Origin: CAVVSD01 sp963837655 | GTDB taxonomy: Bacteria; Actinomycetota; Thermoleophilia; Solirubrobacterales; Solirubrobacteraceae | Direction: 5' to 3' | NCBI GenBank assembly: GCA_963837655.1 | Contig: CAWIOK010000023.1 | Span: forward strand, 558,001-622,000 | Length of the DNA: 64,000 nucleotides | Part shown: one piece after another, positions 18,042 to 25,473 of the stretch | Layout of the letters: every line of letters begins with the position of its first letter | Position numbering within the stretch: the stretch's first letter is position 1 | The notes under the pieces: generated by a model | Database searches by the model: none | Seen by the model: the letters and a program-made list of their open reading frames with translations, nothing else | Told to the model about the DNA's origin: nothing | Position numbers and translations under genes: made by a program

Positions 18042-19019
18042 CTACAGGCGAGCCAGGAGGTCCGCCCGGAGCCCATCGTCGGCGAACGCCGCATCGAGCG
18101 CCGTCCTGGTCATGCCCACCAGCTCCCCATCGCCGAACCCCATGCGGTCCTTGGCGATGTCGTACTCGCGACCGATTGAGGTGGCGAAGTACGGCGGGTC
18201 GTCGGAGCCTAGGGTCACGCGGACGCCCGCCGCGTGCAGGGCGGGCAGCGGATGGTCCTCGAAGGACGGGTAGACGCCGAGCGCGATGTTCGAGCCCGGG
18301 CAGACCTCGAGCACGAGGCCGCGCTCGGCCAGCTCCTCGACGAGCGCCGGATCCTCCACGGCGCGCACGCCGTGGGAGATCCGCGTGACGCCCGGGAGGT
18401 TCATCGCGCCCCGCACGGACTCGGGTCCGGCGTGCTCGCCGGCGTGGACGGTGCAGCCCAGGCCGCCGTCGGCCGCGATGGCGAACGCACGTGCGAAGGG
18501 CTCGGGCGGGAATCCGGCCTCGTCGCCGGCCATGTTGAAGCCGACGACGTACGGATGGCGATCGGTCACGACGCGGTGCGCGACCTCCTCGGCGCCCTCG
18601 ACCCCGCGGTTGCGCAGGCAGGTGGCGATGATCCGGGCCTCGATGCCGAACCGGTCGCGCGCGTCGTCGATGCCCTGCGCGATCGCCGCGAAGTGCTCCT
18701 CGTCGGACAGGCCCACGCTCGTCGCGTGGTCGGGTGAGGCGATGAGCTCGACGTAGACGGCGCCCTCCTGAGCGCAGCCGGCGAGGTACTCGAACGTGAC
18801 GTCGCGATAGTCCTCCGGCGTGCGGATGACGCTCGCCGCGAGGTCGTACGTCTGCAGGAAGTGCAGGAAGTCCGACCAGGCGAACTCGTGCTCGCTCGCG
18901 AGCATCCCCGCGGGAAGCTCCATGAAGTTGCGGTGGGCGATGCGGCTGATGAGGGCGGGGTCGGCCGTGCCCTCGAGGTGGACGTGCAGCTCGGCCTTGG
19001 GGATCGCGGCGGCGCTCAT
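18042..19019 (-). CDS. add: Adenosine deaminase
   Basis: A 325-residue zinc enzyme that converts adenosine or deoxyadenosine to inosine forms. Zinc ligands are in ELHVHLEG (about residues 10-17) and the catalytic region GCTVHAGEHAG (about 188). SHGVRAVED and the C-terminal GSDDPPYFATS supply the remaining ligands and the catalytic Asp. The ATG overlaps the deoA stop (ATGA). In the operon it feeds inosine to PunA. Adenine/AMP-type deaminases of the same superfamily are the alternative, but the nucleoside context favours Add. Confidence 0.9.
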   Translation of the reverse strand: MSAAAIPKAELHVHLEGTADPALISRIAHRNFMELPAGMLASEHEFAWSDFLHFLQTYDLAASVIRTPEDYRDVTFEYLAGCAQEGAVYVELIASPDHATSVGLSDEEHFAAIAQGIDDARDRFGIEARIIATCLRNRGVEGAEEVAHRVVTDRHPYVVGFNMAGDEAGFPPEPFARAFAIAADGGLGCTVHAGEHAGPESVRGAMNLPGVTRISHGVRAVEDPALVEELAERGLVLEVCPGSNIALGVYPSFEDHPLPALHAAGVRVTLGSDDPPYFATSIGREYDIAKDRMGFGDGELVGMTRTALDAAFADDGLRADLLARL

Positions 19020-20314
19020 CGGATCTCCTCCGTGAGGACGGGTACCGGTGCCGGAGGATCATCGCCGACCGCGATGGCTGCCCGCACCGCGTCGGCGGCC
19101 GCCTCGGCCGACGTGCCGTCCCTGGCGTGGACGACCGCCAGCGGGCGCCCTGCGGGACCGACCTCCTCCCCGACCCCGGCGACCTCGTCGAGGCCCACGC
19201 CGTGGTCGATCGGATGCCCCTCGCGGTGGCGGCCACCGCCGAGGGCCAGGACGACGAGGCCGAGGTCGCGCGTCGCGTGGGACGTGACGAACCCGCCGCG
19301 CCCAGGCTCGACGGCGAGCGTCACGGGGGCGATGGGCAGATGAGCGTCCGGGTGCTCGAGCAGATCGGCGGGCCCTCCGAGCGCCGCGGTCATCGCCGCG
19401 AAGCGCTCGGCGGCCGCCCCGCTGCGGAGCGCTTCGGCGGGGTCGGCGTCGAGGCCGCCCAGCTCGAGCAGCACGTGGCACAGCGCGAGCGTGACGTCGA
19501 CGAGCCGCTCATCCGGATCGCCGTGTCCCGTGAGGACGTCGATGCACTCGCGGACCTCCAGCGCGTTGCCGGCGGCGACGCCGAGCGCGCTGTCCATGTC
19601 GGTGAGCAGCGCGACCGTCGGCAGGCCGGCTGCGACGGCAACGTCGACCAACGCGCGGGCCAGCTCGCGCGCATGGTCGAGCTCGGCCATGAACGCGCCC
19701 GAGCCATGCTTGACATCGAGCACGAGCGAGCCGAGTCCCGCCGCCAGCTTCTTGGAGAGGATCGAGGAGACGATGAGCGGGATCGACTCGACGCTGCCGG
19801 TCGCATCGCGTGTCGCGTACAACCGGCGGTCGGCCGGTGCGAGGTCGTCGGTCTGGCCGACGATCGCGCAGCCCGTCGCCTCGACGACGGCGCGCAGCCG
19901 GGCGTTGTCGGGCGCGGTGTCGTATCCGGGGATCGCCTCGAGCTTGTCGAGCGTGCCGCCCGTGTGGCCCAGGCCTCGGCCGGAGAGCATCGGGACGGCG
20001 CCGCCGCAGGCGGCGATGATCGGCGCGAGCAGCAGCGAGACCTTGTCGCCCACGCCGCCGGTCGAGTGCTTGTCGAGGACGGGGCGGTCCAGGTGGCTCC
20101 AGTCCAGGACCGTGCCGCTGTCGCGCATCCCGAGCGTGAACGCGGGCAGCTCCGTCGCGTCCAGCCCCCGGAAGAACACCGCCATCGCGAACGCGGCGAC
20201 CTGCGCGTCGCTGAACCCGCCGTCGGCGATGGCCTGCGCGATCGCGCGCAGGTCGGCGGGGTCCAGGGAGGCGCCGTCGCGCTTGGCGCGGATCAGCTCC
20301 TTGGGGTGCATCAT
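19016..20314 (-). CDS. deoA: Thymidine phosphorylase
   Basis: A 432-residue pyrimidine-nucleoside phosphorylase giving thymine or uracil plus deoxyribose-1-phosphate. The family signature DKHSTGGVGDKVS is at about residue 86. KLEAIPGYDT and VKHGSGAFM support the phosphate and pyrimidine sites. The ATG at 20314 overlaps the deoC stop (ATGA); a second ATG follows directly. The product enters DeoC after isomerisation by a phosphopentomutase that is not encoded in this window. Confidence 0.92.
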   Translation of the reverse strand: MMHPKELIRAKRDGASLDPADLRAIAQAIADGGFSDAQVAAFAMAVFFRGLDATELPAFTLGMRDSGTVLDWSHLDRPVLDKHSTGGVGDKVSLLLAPIIAACGGAVPMLSGRGLGHTGGTLDKLEAIPGYDTAPDNARLRAVVEATGCAIVGQTDDLAPADRRLYATRDATGSVESIPLIVSSILSKKLAAGLGSLVLDVKHGSGAFMAELDHARELARALVDVAVAAGLPTVALLTDMDSALGVAAGNALEVRECIDVLTGHGDPDERLVDVTLALCHVLLELGGLDADPAEALRSGAAAERFAAMTAALGGPADLLEHPDAHLPIAPVTLAVEPGRGGFVTSHATRDLGLVVLALGGGRHREGHPIDHGVGLDEVAGVGEEVGPAGRPLAVVHARDGTSAEAAADAVRAAIAVGDDPPAPVPVLTEEIR

Positions 20315-21009
20315 CCGGCGAGCAGCGCGTCGAGCAGCGAGCTGGCGCCGATGCGGAACCGCTCGGGGGTGACGGCGTCCTCGCCCAGGATCGCGCCCGT
20401 CAGCCGCAGGTACTCGTCCGCCTGATCAGCGGTCCGGACGCCGCCGGAGACCTTGACGCCGCCGGAGCCGTTGTCGCTGACGGCCTCGAGCAGCACCCGC
20501 GCGGAGCCGAGGTCGGCGCCGGGACCGAACTTGCCGGTGGACGTCTTCAGGAAGAACGCGCCGGCGTCCAGGGCGGCGTCCGCCATCGCCCGGATCGTCA
20601 GCGGGTCCGGGATCGAGCCGGTCTCCAGGATGACCTTCAGCGTGCGGTCGCCGCACGCATCGGCGGTCATCGCCACGAGCCGCGCGAGCGACTCGTCGTC
20701 GCCCTGGAGCACCGACCGCCAGGGCGCGACGACGTCGACCTCGTCCACGCCGTCGGCGACGGCCTTGGCCGCCGTGGCGGCTGCGCCGTCGGGGTCGTAG
20801 GCGCCGTCGGGGAAGTTCGCGACCGTCGCGACCTTCACCGGCGAGTCCGCGAGCGCCTCGACGGCGACAGCGGCAAGGCGCGGGAGGACGCACACCGCTG
20901 CGACCGGTCCGCGCCGGGTCTGCGCCTTCGCACAGAGCGCGCGGATCCTCTTGGGCGTGTCGTCGTCCTCCAGCGTCGTGAGGTCGATGACGGCGATGGG
21001 ATCGATCAT
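20311..21009 (-). CDS. deoC: Deoxyribose-phosphate aldolase
   Basis: A 232-residue class I aldolase that splits 2-deoxyribose-5-phosphate into glyceraldehyde-3-phosphate and acetaldehyde. The Schiff-base Lys lies in FFLKTSTGKF (about residue 153) and the second active-site Lys in GGVKVSGGVRT (about 184). VDEVDVVAPWRS carries the conserved Asp. The ATG overlaps the punA stop (ATGA). It links nucleoside salvage to glycolysis. Confidence 0.92.
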   Translation of the reverse strand: MIDPIAVIDLTTLEDDDTPKRIRALCAKAQTRRGPVAAVCVLPRLAAVAVEALADSPVKVATVANFPDGAYDPDGAAATAAKAVADGVDEVDVVAPWRSVLQGDDESLARLVAMTADACGDRTLKVILETGSIPDPLTIRAMADAALDAGAFFLKTSTGKFGPGADLGSARVLLEAVSDNGSGGVKVSGGVRTADQADEYLRLTGAILGEDAVTPERFRIGASSLLDALLAG

Positions 21010-21818
21010 GCGAGGTCCTCCACGAAGTGGCGCAGGACGCGGCCGAGGTCGCTGGCCGCCTGTCCTGCGGCGTGCAGCGTGCCCTCGTGGGTGAGCACCT
21101 CGGCGCTCATGCCCTCCGCGAGGTTGGTGATCGCCGAGACCGCCGCGACGCGCAGGCCGCAGTGGCGTGCCGCGATGGTCTCGAGGACGGTCGACATCCC
21201 GACCGCGTCGGCGCCCAGGACGCGGAACGCGCGGATCTCCGCGGCGGTCTCGAAGCTTGGCCCCGGGACGGCGAGGTAGACGCCTTCGGCCAGGTCGACG
21301 GCGGCCTTGGCGGCGGCCGCGCGGAGGCGCTCGATCAACTCCGGGTCATACGCACGGCCCATGCCGACGAACCGCTCGCCGACCGCCGGGTCGTTCGGCC
21401 CGGTGAGCGGGTTGCGGCCGGTCATGTTGATGTGGTCGGTGAGCGCCATCAGGCGCCCGGGCCCGACGTCCGCGCGCAATGAGCCCGCCGCGTTCGTCAG
21501 CAGGATCAGCTCGGCGCCCAACGCCCGGACCGTGCGCACGGGCACGGCGATCGCCCCCGGGTCGACGCCTTCGTAGAGATGGGCGCGGCCCTGGAGCACC
21601 GCGACGGGGACGCCGGCCAGCCTGCCGATGACGAGCCGGCCCGCGTGGCCCGCAACGCTGCCGACCGGGAAGCCGGGGAGCTCGGAGTACGGGATGGCGA
21701 CGGCGTCTTGCACGTCGTCGGCGACCGCGCCCAGGCCGGAGCCCAGCACGAGCGCTGCGCGCGGCGCGGGGGCGCCGTCCGGGAGGCGGGTCCGGACGAG
21801 GTCGGCGGCGACGGTCAG
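21006..21818 (-). CDS. punA: Purine-nucleoside phosphorylase, probable CTG start
   Basis: A trimeric-type PNP that phosphorolyses inosine and guanosine. Motifs in order: LGSGLG phosphate loop, GRAHLYEG, LTNAAGSLRAD, VPGPSFETAAEIR, VGMSTVLE and AITNLAEG. The first conventional start, GTG 21749, would begin at MLGSGLG, inside the first strand, and remove the N-terminal helix found in the family. In-frame sequence before it (TVAADLVRTRLPDG) looks genuine. It leads to CTG 21818, four nt after AAGGAGG, and overlaps the cdd stop as CTGA. The other enzyme junctions of this operon are ATGA. With CTG the protein is 270 residues, as expected for the family. Confidence 0.88.
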   Translation of the reverse strand: MTVAADLVRTRLPDGAPAPRAALVLGSGLGAVADDVQDAVAIPYSELPGFPVGSVAGHAGRLVIGRLAGVPVAVLQGRAHLYEGVDPGAIAVPVRTVRALGAELILLTNAAGSLRADVGPGRLMALTDHINMTGRNPLTGPNDPAVGERFVGMGRAYDPELIERLRAAAAKAAVDLAEGVYLAVPGPSFETAAEIRAFRVLGADAVGMSTVLETIAARHCGLRVAAVSAITNLAEGMSAEVLTHEGTLHAAGQAASDLGRVLRHFVEDLA

Positions 21819-22729
21819 AGGTCCTCCTTCGTGAAGGAGTGGGGCAGGAGGTCGCCGAGCGTGAGCGTCCGGCGGACGCCCTCCGGCCCGGCCAGATGGA
21901 CGGGCGTGCCGGGCTCCCCGAGCTCACGCAGCCGCTGGCGGCAGCCCCCGCACGGCGTGATCAGCTCGGTGTCGGCCATCACGACGACCTCGGCGATCCG
22001 ACGCCCGCCGCCGGCGATGAGCGCACCGATCGCGGACGTCTCGGCGCACTGGCCCTGGGGGTAGGAGGCGTTCTCGACGTTGGCACCCGCGTGCAGGCCG
22101 CCGGCCTCGTCGCGCAGCGCGACGCCGACGGCGAAGTTCGAGTACGGCGCGTAGGCCCGGGCCATCGCGCCGCGGGCGAGCTCGACGAGCCGGTCGGTCG
22201 CGGCGCCCTGGGCCAGCAGCAGCGCCGCGTACCCCTCGGCGACGATCCGGTCGTCGGTGATGGCGAGGACCTCGCGCAGCTCGGCGACCTTGGCGTGCTC
22301 GCCGGACAGGTCGGAGGCGGGTGGCGCGACGGCCTCCAGCTCCAACCAGGTGCCGAGCCCGTCGACGTCGTCGAGATGGATGCGCACGCCGTCCCAGAGG
22401 AGGAGGTGGCGGCGCTTGACGACCTCGACGGAGATGCCCAGCGTCGCGTCCAGGGCGGCGATCGTCGCCTCCGGATCGGGGACGTCGGCGAGGTGATAGG
22501 CCGAGAGGCGCGCGGTCGCGGCGTCGGCGCGCTCGTAGCCGATGAGCTGGGCGACGTCGCCCTCCTGGATGCGGAGCTTGAGGCGCCCGTCGCGGGCGCC
22601 GAAGTAGACGTCGCGCTGGCGCAGAATCCCCTCGTCGGTCGCCCCGTGGGCCAGCGCGGCCTGCAGCGTCGCGTCCGGATCGGGGTCGCGCGCCTTCAGC
22701 TCGACGTTGCGCCTGGCCTGAACAGCCAC
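21815..22729 (-). CDS. cdd: CYTH domain-cytidine deaminase fusion
   Basis: A 304-residue fusion. Residues about 7-165 form a CYTH domain of the CyaB/thiamine-triphosphatase superfamily: RRNVELKAR with the ExK metal/phosphate motif, GRLKLRIQEG, and RIHLDDVDGLGTWLELEAV. Residues about 180-304 are a complete cytidine deaminase: AYAPYSNFAVG, NVENASYPQGQ, zinc ligands Cys228 with Glu230 (CAE), and Cys260/Cys263 (PCGGC). An ordinary Cdd has about 130 residues. GTG 22729 lies 7 nt after a TATCGT box, so the operon mRNA is probably leaderless. The gene heads the nucleoside operon. The CYTH substrate is unknown; a (d)NTP, cyclic nucleotide or polyphosphate is conceivable. Confidence 0.85.
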   Translation of the reverse strand: MAVQARRNVELKARDPDPDATLQAALAHGATDEGILRQRDVYFGARDGRLKLRIQEGDVAQLIGYERADAATARLSAYHLADVPDPEATIAALDATLGISVEVVKRRHLLLWDGVRIHLDDVDGLGTWLELEAVAPPASDLSGEHAKVAELREVLAITDDRIVAEGYAALLLAQGAATDRLVELARGAMARAYAPYSNFAVGVALRDEAGGLHAGANVENASYPQGQCAETSAIGALIAGGGRRIAEVVVMADTELITPCGGCRQRLRELGEPGTPVHLAGPEGVRRTLTLGDLLPHSFTKEDL

Positions 22730-22736
22730 GGGCCGG

Positions 22737-22742
22737 ACGATA
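22737..22742 (-). promoter_or_regulatory. -10 box (TATCGT) of the nucleoside operon
   Basis: TATCGT on the minus strand lies 7 nt before GTG 22729, and no ribosome binding site lies between. It shares bases 22741-22742 with the divergent upp -10 box. Confidence 0.5.
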
Positions 22743-22746
22743 GGGT
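22741..22746 (+). promoter_or_regulatory. -10 box (TAGGGT) of upp
   Basis: TAGGGT lies 11 nt before GTG 22758 of upp and overlaps the opposing -10 of the nucleoside operon by two bases. The two promoters should therefore exclude each other. Confidence 0.5.
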
Positions 22747-22757
22747 GCCCGGCCACA

Positions 22758-23384
22758 GTGCACGGAGTCCACGTCGTCGACCATCCCGTGCTCGCCGAGG
22801 CGATGACGGTCCTGCGCGCCGTCGACACGCCGCGCGCGGAGTTCCGTGCCGCCATGTCCGAGGCCGCGGCGATGCTCGCCTACGAGGCGACGCGCGGGCT
22901 CCCGCAGCGCGAGGTGGAGGTCCGGACGCCGCTGGAGTCGACGTCCGGCGAGGTCGTCGCGAGCCCGATCATGATCGTCGCGGTGCTGCGCGCCGGCCTG
23001 GGGATGGTGGAGGGGTTCCTGCGCCTGGTGCCCGACGCCGCCGTCGGCCACCTCGGCATGCGCCGCAACGAGCAGACGCTGCGTCCCGACGGCTACTACG
23101 AGTCGCTGCCCGAGGGCGTGGCCGAGTCCGTCGTGTTCGTCGTCGACCCGATGCTCGCGACGGGCGGCTCTGCGAGTGCCGCGCTGACGCGGCTGCGCGA
23201 GGTCGGCGCCGTCGACCTGCGGCTGGTGGCGCTGCTCGCGGCGCCCGAGGGCATCGAGGCCGTCCGCGCGATCGAGCCCGACATGCCGATCACGGTGGCC
23301 GCGCTCGATCGCGGCCTGAACGAACGCGGGTTCATCCAGCCGGGGCTGGGCGACGCGGGGGATCGGATCTTCGGGACGGAGTAG
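22758..23384 (+). CDS. upp: Uracil phosphoribosyltransferase
   Basis: A 208-residue enzyme that makes UMP from uracil and PRPP. The PRPP-binding loop is VVFVVDPMLATGGSASAAL (about residue 125) and the uracil-binding C-terminus ends FIQPGLGDAGDRIFGTE. MIVAVLRAGLGMVEG is also conserved. The start is GTG 22758. It is divergent from the nucleoside operon, whose phosphorylase releases uracil, so it completes pyrimidine salvage. Confidence 0.93.
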   Translation: MHGVHVVDHPVLAEAMTVLRAVDTPRAEFRAAMSEAAAMLAYEATRGLPQREVEVRTPLESTSGEVVASPIMIVAVLRAGLGMVEGFLRLVPDAAVGHLGMRRNEQTLRPDGYYESLPEGVAESVVFVVDPMLATGGSASAALTRLREVGAVDLRLVALLAAPEGIEAVRAIEPDMPITVAALDRGLNERGFIQPGLGDAGDRIFGTE

Positions 23385-23426
23385 GCGAAGGGCAGTCATG
23401 CCGACTCCGGCTCGGCCGGACAGCGG

Positions 23427-23469
23427 GTGGGTGAGAAAACCTCTCGCATAGCAAGGAAATCTCACCCAC
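23427..23469. terminator. Hairpin between convergent upp and amidase genes
   Basis: A perfect 10-bp inverted repeat, GTGGGTGAGA (23427-23436) and TCTCACCCAC (23460-23469), has a 23-nt loop. It lies between two convergent genes, so it may stop transcription from both sides. There is no clean T-run, and the long loop is unusual. The rest of 23385-23515 shows no gene. Confidence 0.45.
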
Positions 23470-23515
23470 TCATGCGGGAGTGGGGGTCCCGCCGGGCGCT
23501 GCTGAGCGCCACCGC

Positions 23516-24757
23516 TCACCACGGCCGCACCGCCCTTGGCAGCGCCGCCTCGGCCCACGACCCGAGCGCCAGCAGCGCGTCGTCGGCCCACCGCCGTCCC
23601 ACCAGCTGCACCCCCAGCGGCAGCCCGGCCGGATCCACGCCCGTGGGAAGCGCGACCGCCGGCAGCCCCAGCAGATGCCACGGCCGCGACTGCGCAGGCG
23701 ATCCCGTCGCCTCCAGGCCCGCCGGCGCGGGTCCCGCAGCGCCCGCGGCCAGGACCGCGTCGCAGCTGGCCAGCACGCCGTCGAGCTTCGCCCGCAGCTC
23801 CTCGATCCGCTCGCGGGCCGCATGCAGCTCGGGCACCGCGACGGCCAGTCCCGCATCGATCTCCCGGACGAGGTGGTCGCTCAGCAGATCACGCCGATCG
23901 TCCTCCCAGGCCAGCGTCCGGGCGACCTCGAAGCGCATGACCAGCTCGTGCAGCGACGCGAGCTCGGCGACGATCGCTCCGAGGTCCGGCCGCTCGATCT
24001 GAGCGCCCGCACCGACGAGCGTGCCCACCGCCGCGCGGAGCGCGGCGCGCATCGGCGCCTCGAGCTCCGGCGCCTCCCACACCGCCAGCCGCGGCGCGAC
24101 AGGCGCCGCGGGGCGGGCGACGGGAGCGTCGAGCAGCGCGGCACGCACGAGCGCCAGGTCGGCGACCTCGCGCGCGAAGGCGCCGAGCGTGTCAAGGCCC
24201 GGCGCGAGCGGCTGCACGCCGCGCATCGGCAGCTCGCCGCGGGTCGCCGCGTAGCCCGCGACCCCGCAGAAGGTCGCCGGCCGCACGACCGATCCCGCGG
24301 TCTGCGTGCCCAGCGCCGCGGGCACCATGCCGGCTGCCACCGCAGCGGCCGAGCCGCTCGACGACCCACCCGGCGTGTGTCCGGGCGCGTGCGGGTTGCC
24401 GGTCGGTCCCGGCGAGAACGACGCGAGCTCGGTCGTGACCGTCTTGCCGAGCACGGTCGCGCCCGCGCGCCGCAGCAGCACGACGGACGCCGCGTCCTCC
24501 GACGGGCGGCGCCCGCGATGGACGGCGGTCCCGCTCTCGGTCGGCATGTCGGCCGTGTCGATGACGTCCTTGACACCGATCGGGAGCCCCGCGAGCAGGC
24601 CGGTCACGACGACCGGCGCCGGCTCGGCGAGGCAGACCCAGGCGCGTAGCTGCGGATCGAGCTCGGCGATCCGCGCGCGGCAGTCCGCGACCACGTCCTC
24701 AGCCGGCGCGCCCCGGGCGAGCGCGTCCGTCAGAGACAGCCGCCAGAGCTCGCTCAC
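23516..24757 (-). CDS. Amidase (amidase signature family)
   Basis: A 413-residue amidase-signature hydrolase. The Ser-cisSer-Lys triad is visible: Lys in GLPIGVKDVID (about residue 61), the cis-Ser in PGGSSSGSAAA (about 135) and the nucleophile Ser in GTQTAGSVVRPA (about 159). It is shorter than GatA and lacks the GatB/C context, so it is probably a catabolic amidase or allophanate-hydrolase relative rather than an amidotransferase. GTG 24757 overlaps the methyltransferase stop (GTGA); upstream reading frame is shadow. Confidence 0.85.
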   Translation of the reverse strand: MSELWRLSLTDALARGAPAEDVVADCRARIAELDPQLRAWVCLAEPAPVVVTGLLAGLPIGVKDVIDTADMPTESGTAVHRGRRPSEDAASVVLLRRAGATVLGKTVTTELASFSPGPTGNPHAPGHTPGGSSSGSAAAVAAGMVPAALGTQTAGSVVRPATFCGVAGYAATRGELPMRGVQPLAPGLDTLGAFAREVADLALVRAALLDAPVARPAAPVAPRLAVWEAPELEAPMRAALRAAVGTLVGAGAQIERPDLGAIVAELASLHELVMRFEVARTLAWEDDRRDLLSDHLVREIDAGLAVAVPELHAARERIEELRAKLDGVLASCDAVLAAGAAGPAPAGLEATGSPAQSRPWHLLGLPAVALPTGVDPAGLPLGVQLVGRRWADDALLALGSWAEAALPRAVRPW

Positions 24758-25428
24758 CCGGCGCGACGCCCCGCGAGCACGGCGAAGCGCCCCGAGCGCC
24801 ATGGGCTGTCGACGTCGGTGAACCCCGCCTCGCGCAGCCAGGCCAGCTGGTCGGCCGCGGTGGCGCACCTGTCGTGCGACATGCGCTCCAGCGCGGCCTC
24901 CCACTCGGCGGCGCTCGCCCCCAGCGACAGCGCCTCCGTGCGGTGGCGGCGCAGGTAGACCGCGTCGAGCTCGGGCGTCGGGCCGAGCACCTGCTCGGCG
25001 TTGGCGAACGTGCCGCCCGGGGCGAGGACGTCGTGCACGCGAGCGAACAGCCCGCGCTTGCCGTCGTCGTCGAGGTGGTGGATCGCCAGCGCGGAGACCA
25101 CGGCGTCCCACGGCCCCTCGGGCAGCGGGTCGCCGAGGTCGGCCGTGACGTAGGACGCGCGGTCGCCGAGCCGCTCCCGCGCCTGGGCGAGCATCTCGCC
25201 GGCGCCGTCGAGCAGCACCAGCTCCGCGTCGGGGTGCGCGCGTGCGACCATCGCGGCAAGCAGGCCGGTGCCCGCGCCGAGGTCGAGCACGCGGGTGATC
25301 GGGCGCGTCGCGAGGGCGACGGCCTCCAACGCAGCGCCGTAGAACTCGTCGAACGAGGGGACGAGCCGGCGGCGCAGCGCGTCGTAGTCACGTGCGTGCT
25401 GGTCGAAGACGGCCGTTGCGTCTGTCAT
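24754..25428 (-). CDS. Class I SAM-dependent methyltransferase
   Basis: About 224 residues. Motif I is VLDLGAGTGLLAAMVA, the acidic end of strand 2 is ELVLLDGAGEML, and motif IV/post-I is WDAVVSALAIHHLDDDGK. This fits ubiE/tam-like small-molecule methyltransferases. I prefer ATG 25428, which lies 8 nt after a TACGAT box; TTG 25437 would add three residues. It is coupled to the amidase by GTGA. The methyl acceptor is unknown. Confidence 0.85.
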   Translation of the reverse strand: MTDATAVFDQHARDYDALRRRLVPSFDEFYGAALEAVALATRPITRVLDLGAGTGLLAAMVARAHPDAELVLLDGAGEMLAQARERLGDRASYVTADLGDPLPEGPWDAVVSALAIHHLDDDGKRGLFARVHDVLAPGGTFANAEQVLGPTPELDAVYLRRHRTEALSLGASAAEWEAALERMSHDRCATAADQLAWLREAGFTDVDSPWRSGRFAVLAGRRAG

Positions 25429-25436
25429 AGCGGACA

Positions 25437-25442
25437 ATCGTA
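25437..25442 (-). promoter_or_regulatory. -10 box (TACGAT) of methyltransferase-amidase pair
   Basis: TACGAT lies 8 nt before ATG 25428. It is 17 bp from the divergent TAGTCT box of the monooxygenase gene, and only 45 bp separate the two coding regions. Confidence 0.45.
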
Positions 25443-25458
25443 CGTCATCCCATCATCG

Positions 25459-25464
25459 TAGTCT
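25459..25464 (+). promoter_or_regulatory. -10 box (TAGTCT) of FAD monooxygenase gene
   Basis: TAGTCT lies 9 nt before ATG 25474 with no Shine-Dalgarno, again a leaderless arrangement. Confidence 0.45.
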
Positions 25465-25473
25465 CCGCGCCCG

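Noticed and set aside
23427..23469. A possible CRISPR-like or mobile-element repeat
   Set aside because: There is only one inverted pair, without direct copies, spacers or target-site duplications. Its place between convergent genes suits a terminator better.
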